Source of the DNA: JAADHI01 sp964451325
GTDB taxonomy: Bacteria; Nitrospirota; Nitrospiria; SBBL01; JAADHI01
Direction of reading: 5' to 3'
Length of the DNA stretch: 64,000 nt
NCBI GenBank assembly: GCA_964451325.1
Contig: CAYVHO010000004.1
Location: forward strand, 124,001-188,000
Every line of letters begins with the position of its first letter. The stretch's first letter is position 1. Position numbers and translations under genes: made by a program. The notes below the pieces were generated by a model. It saw nothing but the letters and a program-made list of their open reading frames with translations. It had not been told where the DNA came from and ran no database searches. Shown here in pieces: positions 63,038 through 64,000 of the stretch.

Positions 63038-64000
63038 TTATCTTTCTTGGGAAGTTTGTGGTGTGCTAGAAAACCATGCCAAGGCGGCTTGAATGCGTTC
63101 AATATAAAGCGCAAACCCTGTTGAGGGGGATGCAGCACCAAATTTTTCAAGCAGGTGGTCATAACGGCCACCACCCCCCAATTCAATGCCGACCCCTTCG
63201 GAAAATATTTCAAAAATCGTCCCCGTATAATAATCAAAACCACGTACCTCACCCAAGTCGATCAAGAGGTATTCCTGGTAGCCTGCCGTTTTTAAAATAT
63301 CGTAAACGGACTGGAGCCGCTCAATGGCCGAGCGGCAGCCGGGATCATCCGTCAATGTCGCCGCACGGGCCAAGACCTCTTCTCCACCAAAAAGATCCAA
63401 TAAAGCAAGCACTTCTTGCCGACTCTTCTCATCAAGCACTTCTTGTTTGAGCAGGGTTTCCAATTGAGAAGCTTCTTTTTTCGCAACACAAGACAAAATT
63501 CTCTTGAAAAGAGAGGGGTCCGATTTGAATCGGCTCAAAATACCTTGCGTAAACGCCATCTGACCCAGGGTGATGCGAAAATTTTTAAGCCCCAAAGACT
63601 CAAGCATTTCAATCGTAAGGGAAATCATTTCGGCATCGGCTTTTGCATCCGAAGGGCCGATCAACTCTCCACCCAACTGAAAAATCTCTCGTTCCCGCCC
63701 CGCGTGTTCCTCCTGGTGTCGAAAAACATTGGCCGAATAACACAAACGCAGTGGTCTCGGTTCGTCCACTAAAAGTGTCGAGGCAATACGTGCAATCTGA
63801 GGGGTAATATCTGGACGCAGCACCATGATGCGACCCGTCGCGCGATCCACAAATTTATAGGAATTGTCTAAAATTTCCTCCCCAACCCCCAGAGAGAAAA
63901 CATCCAGATACTCAAAAATGGGCGGCGTCAGTTCTTGATAACCCCATTGCCCAAAAACAGACAAAAGATCATACTCAATCTTGCGTCGACGAAGCGTTTC
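63038..64000 (-). CDS. hisZ: ATP phosphoribosyltransferase regulatory subunit HisZ (5' part outside window)
   Basis: HisZ is a catalytically inactive histidyl-tRNA synthetase relative that activates the short form of HisG. The frame is open to the window edge; the sequence visible there, LRRRKIEYDLLSVFGQWGYQ, joins the family start, so at least 10 residues are missing. Motifs are PPIFEYLDVFSLGVGEE, RPDITPQIARIAST, FRHQEEHAGREREIFQLGGE and FDYYTGTIFEIF. The anticodon-binding domain of HisS is absent, which separates HisZ from HisS. Confidence 0.92.
   Translation of the reverse strand, partial: ETLRRRKIEYDLLSVFGQWGYQELTPPIFEYLDVFSLGVGEEILDNSYKFVDRATGRIMVLRPDITPQIARIASTLLVDEPRPLRLCYSANVFRHQEEHAGREREIFQLGGELIGPSDAKADAEMISLTIEMLESLGLKNFRITLGQMAFTQGILSRFKSDPSLFKRILSCVAKKEASQLETLLKQEVLDEKSRQEVLALLDLFGGEEVLARAATLTDDPGCRSAIERLQSVYDILKTAGYQEYLLIDLGEVRGFDYYTGTIFEIFSEGVGIELGGGGRYDHLLEKFGAASPSTGFALYIERIQAALAWFSSTPQTSQER

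Noticed and set aside
1..64000. tRNA, rRNA, CRISPR array or prophage in the window
   Set aside because: No conserved RNA sequence, repeat-spacer pattern or phage structural genes were seen by reading; a covariance-model scan would be needed to exclude small RNAs.

Overview
The window comes from a Gram-negative, flagellated bacterium that also makes type IV pili and carries parts of the PEP-CTERM/exosortase system. Evidence for two membranes is the L-ring protein FlgH, several lipoprotein signals and S49/Tat functions. The gene order ihfB-sppA-rpsA-ispH-plsC-cmk-aroA-tyrA-aroF-hisC-pheA, the pilin type and the GldAFG/DUF4340 exporter resemble Nitrospirota, Nitrospinota or 'deltaproteobacterial' genomes. 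There is no rRNA or other taxonomic marker here, so this placement is an inference with low confidence. No rRNA, tRNA or CRISPR array was recognised.

Layout. 1-680: decayed IS3-type transposase and its right end, abutting a flagellar rod/L-ring operon (flgF-flgG-flgA-flgH, minus strand) with a good sigma-54 promoter; flgI is not seen. 4.1-5.1 kb: fused methionine sulfoxide reductase MsrA-MsrB. 5.3-16.1 kb: a long minus-strand operon, pheA-hisC-aroF-tyrA-aroA-cmk-plsC-ispH-rpsA (aromatic amino acids, CMP kinase, lipid and isoprenoid steps, ribosomal protein S1), ended by a terminator and followed by sppA and an HU/IHF gene. 16.5-22.8 kb: envelope genes around a PEP-CTERM protein: an unrecognised secreted protein, a CPBP/CAAX-type membrane protease of the kind linked to exosortases, a secreted protein with an HETGH metalloprotease-like motif, the PEP-CTERM protein and a 760-residue TPR lipoprotein. 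22.8-23.9 kb: TtuA-like tRNA thiolase and a small ubiquitin-like sulfur carrier with an odd GGRQ tail. 24.2-27.6 kb: nitrate/nitrite transporter with a sigma-54 promoter, a REPIN-like repeat, and a PP2C phosphatase-Ser/Thr kinase fusion.

27.6-31.1 kb: a second IS3 scrap, then cytochrome b561, a frameshifted small secreted ORF, a PepSY protein and an OmpR-type two-component pair, with a direct-repeat operator upstream. 31.4-39.4 kb: NAD-dependent beta-hydroxyacid dehydrogenase, GldA-GldF-GldG-DUF4340 exporter, DksA/TraR zinc-finger protein, small ORFs and a Kelch protein. 39.4-42.2 kb: ilvD and bioB. 42.3-45.5 kb: an ABC-2 transporter with TPR and membrane partners. 45.5-57.4 kb: a surface-glycan locus (glycosyltransferases, methyltransferases, MurJ/Wzx-type flippase, an exosortase-locus type AsnB amidotransferase, polyprenyl-phosphate sugar transferase, DUF2723 protein). 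57.4-61.3 kb: three type IV pilin genes and a TPR lipoprotein. 61.3-64 kb: tatA, dnaB and the 3' part of hisZ, which runs off the end.

A recurring theme is sigma-54 (-24/-12, GG-N10-GC) promoters: exact matches stand before flgF, the nitrate transporter and a pilin gene, and a near match before the PEP-CTERM gene. Motility, nitrogen uptake and surface structures may therefore share RpoN control. The most unusual items are the GGRQ-tailed sulfur carrier, the HETGH protein inside the PEP-CTERM region, the four-cysteine insertion in DnaB, the phosphatase-kinase fusion beside the nitrate transporter, and two genes whose coding sense seems to extend upstream of any ATG, GTG or TTG.
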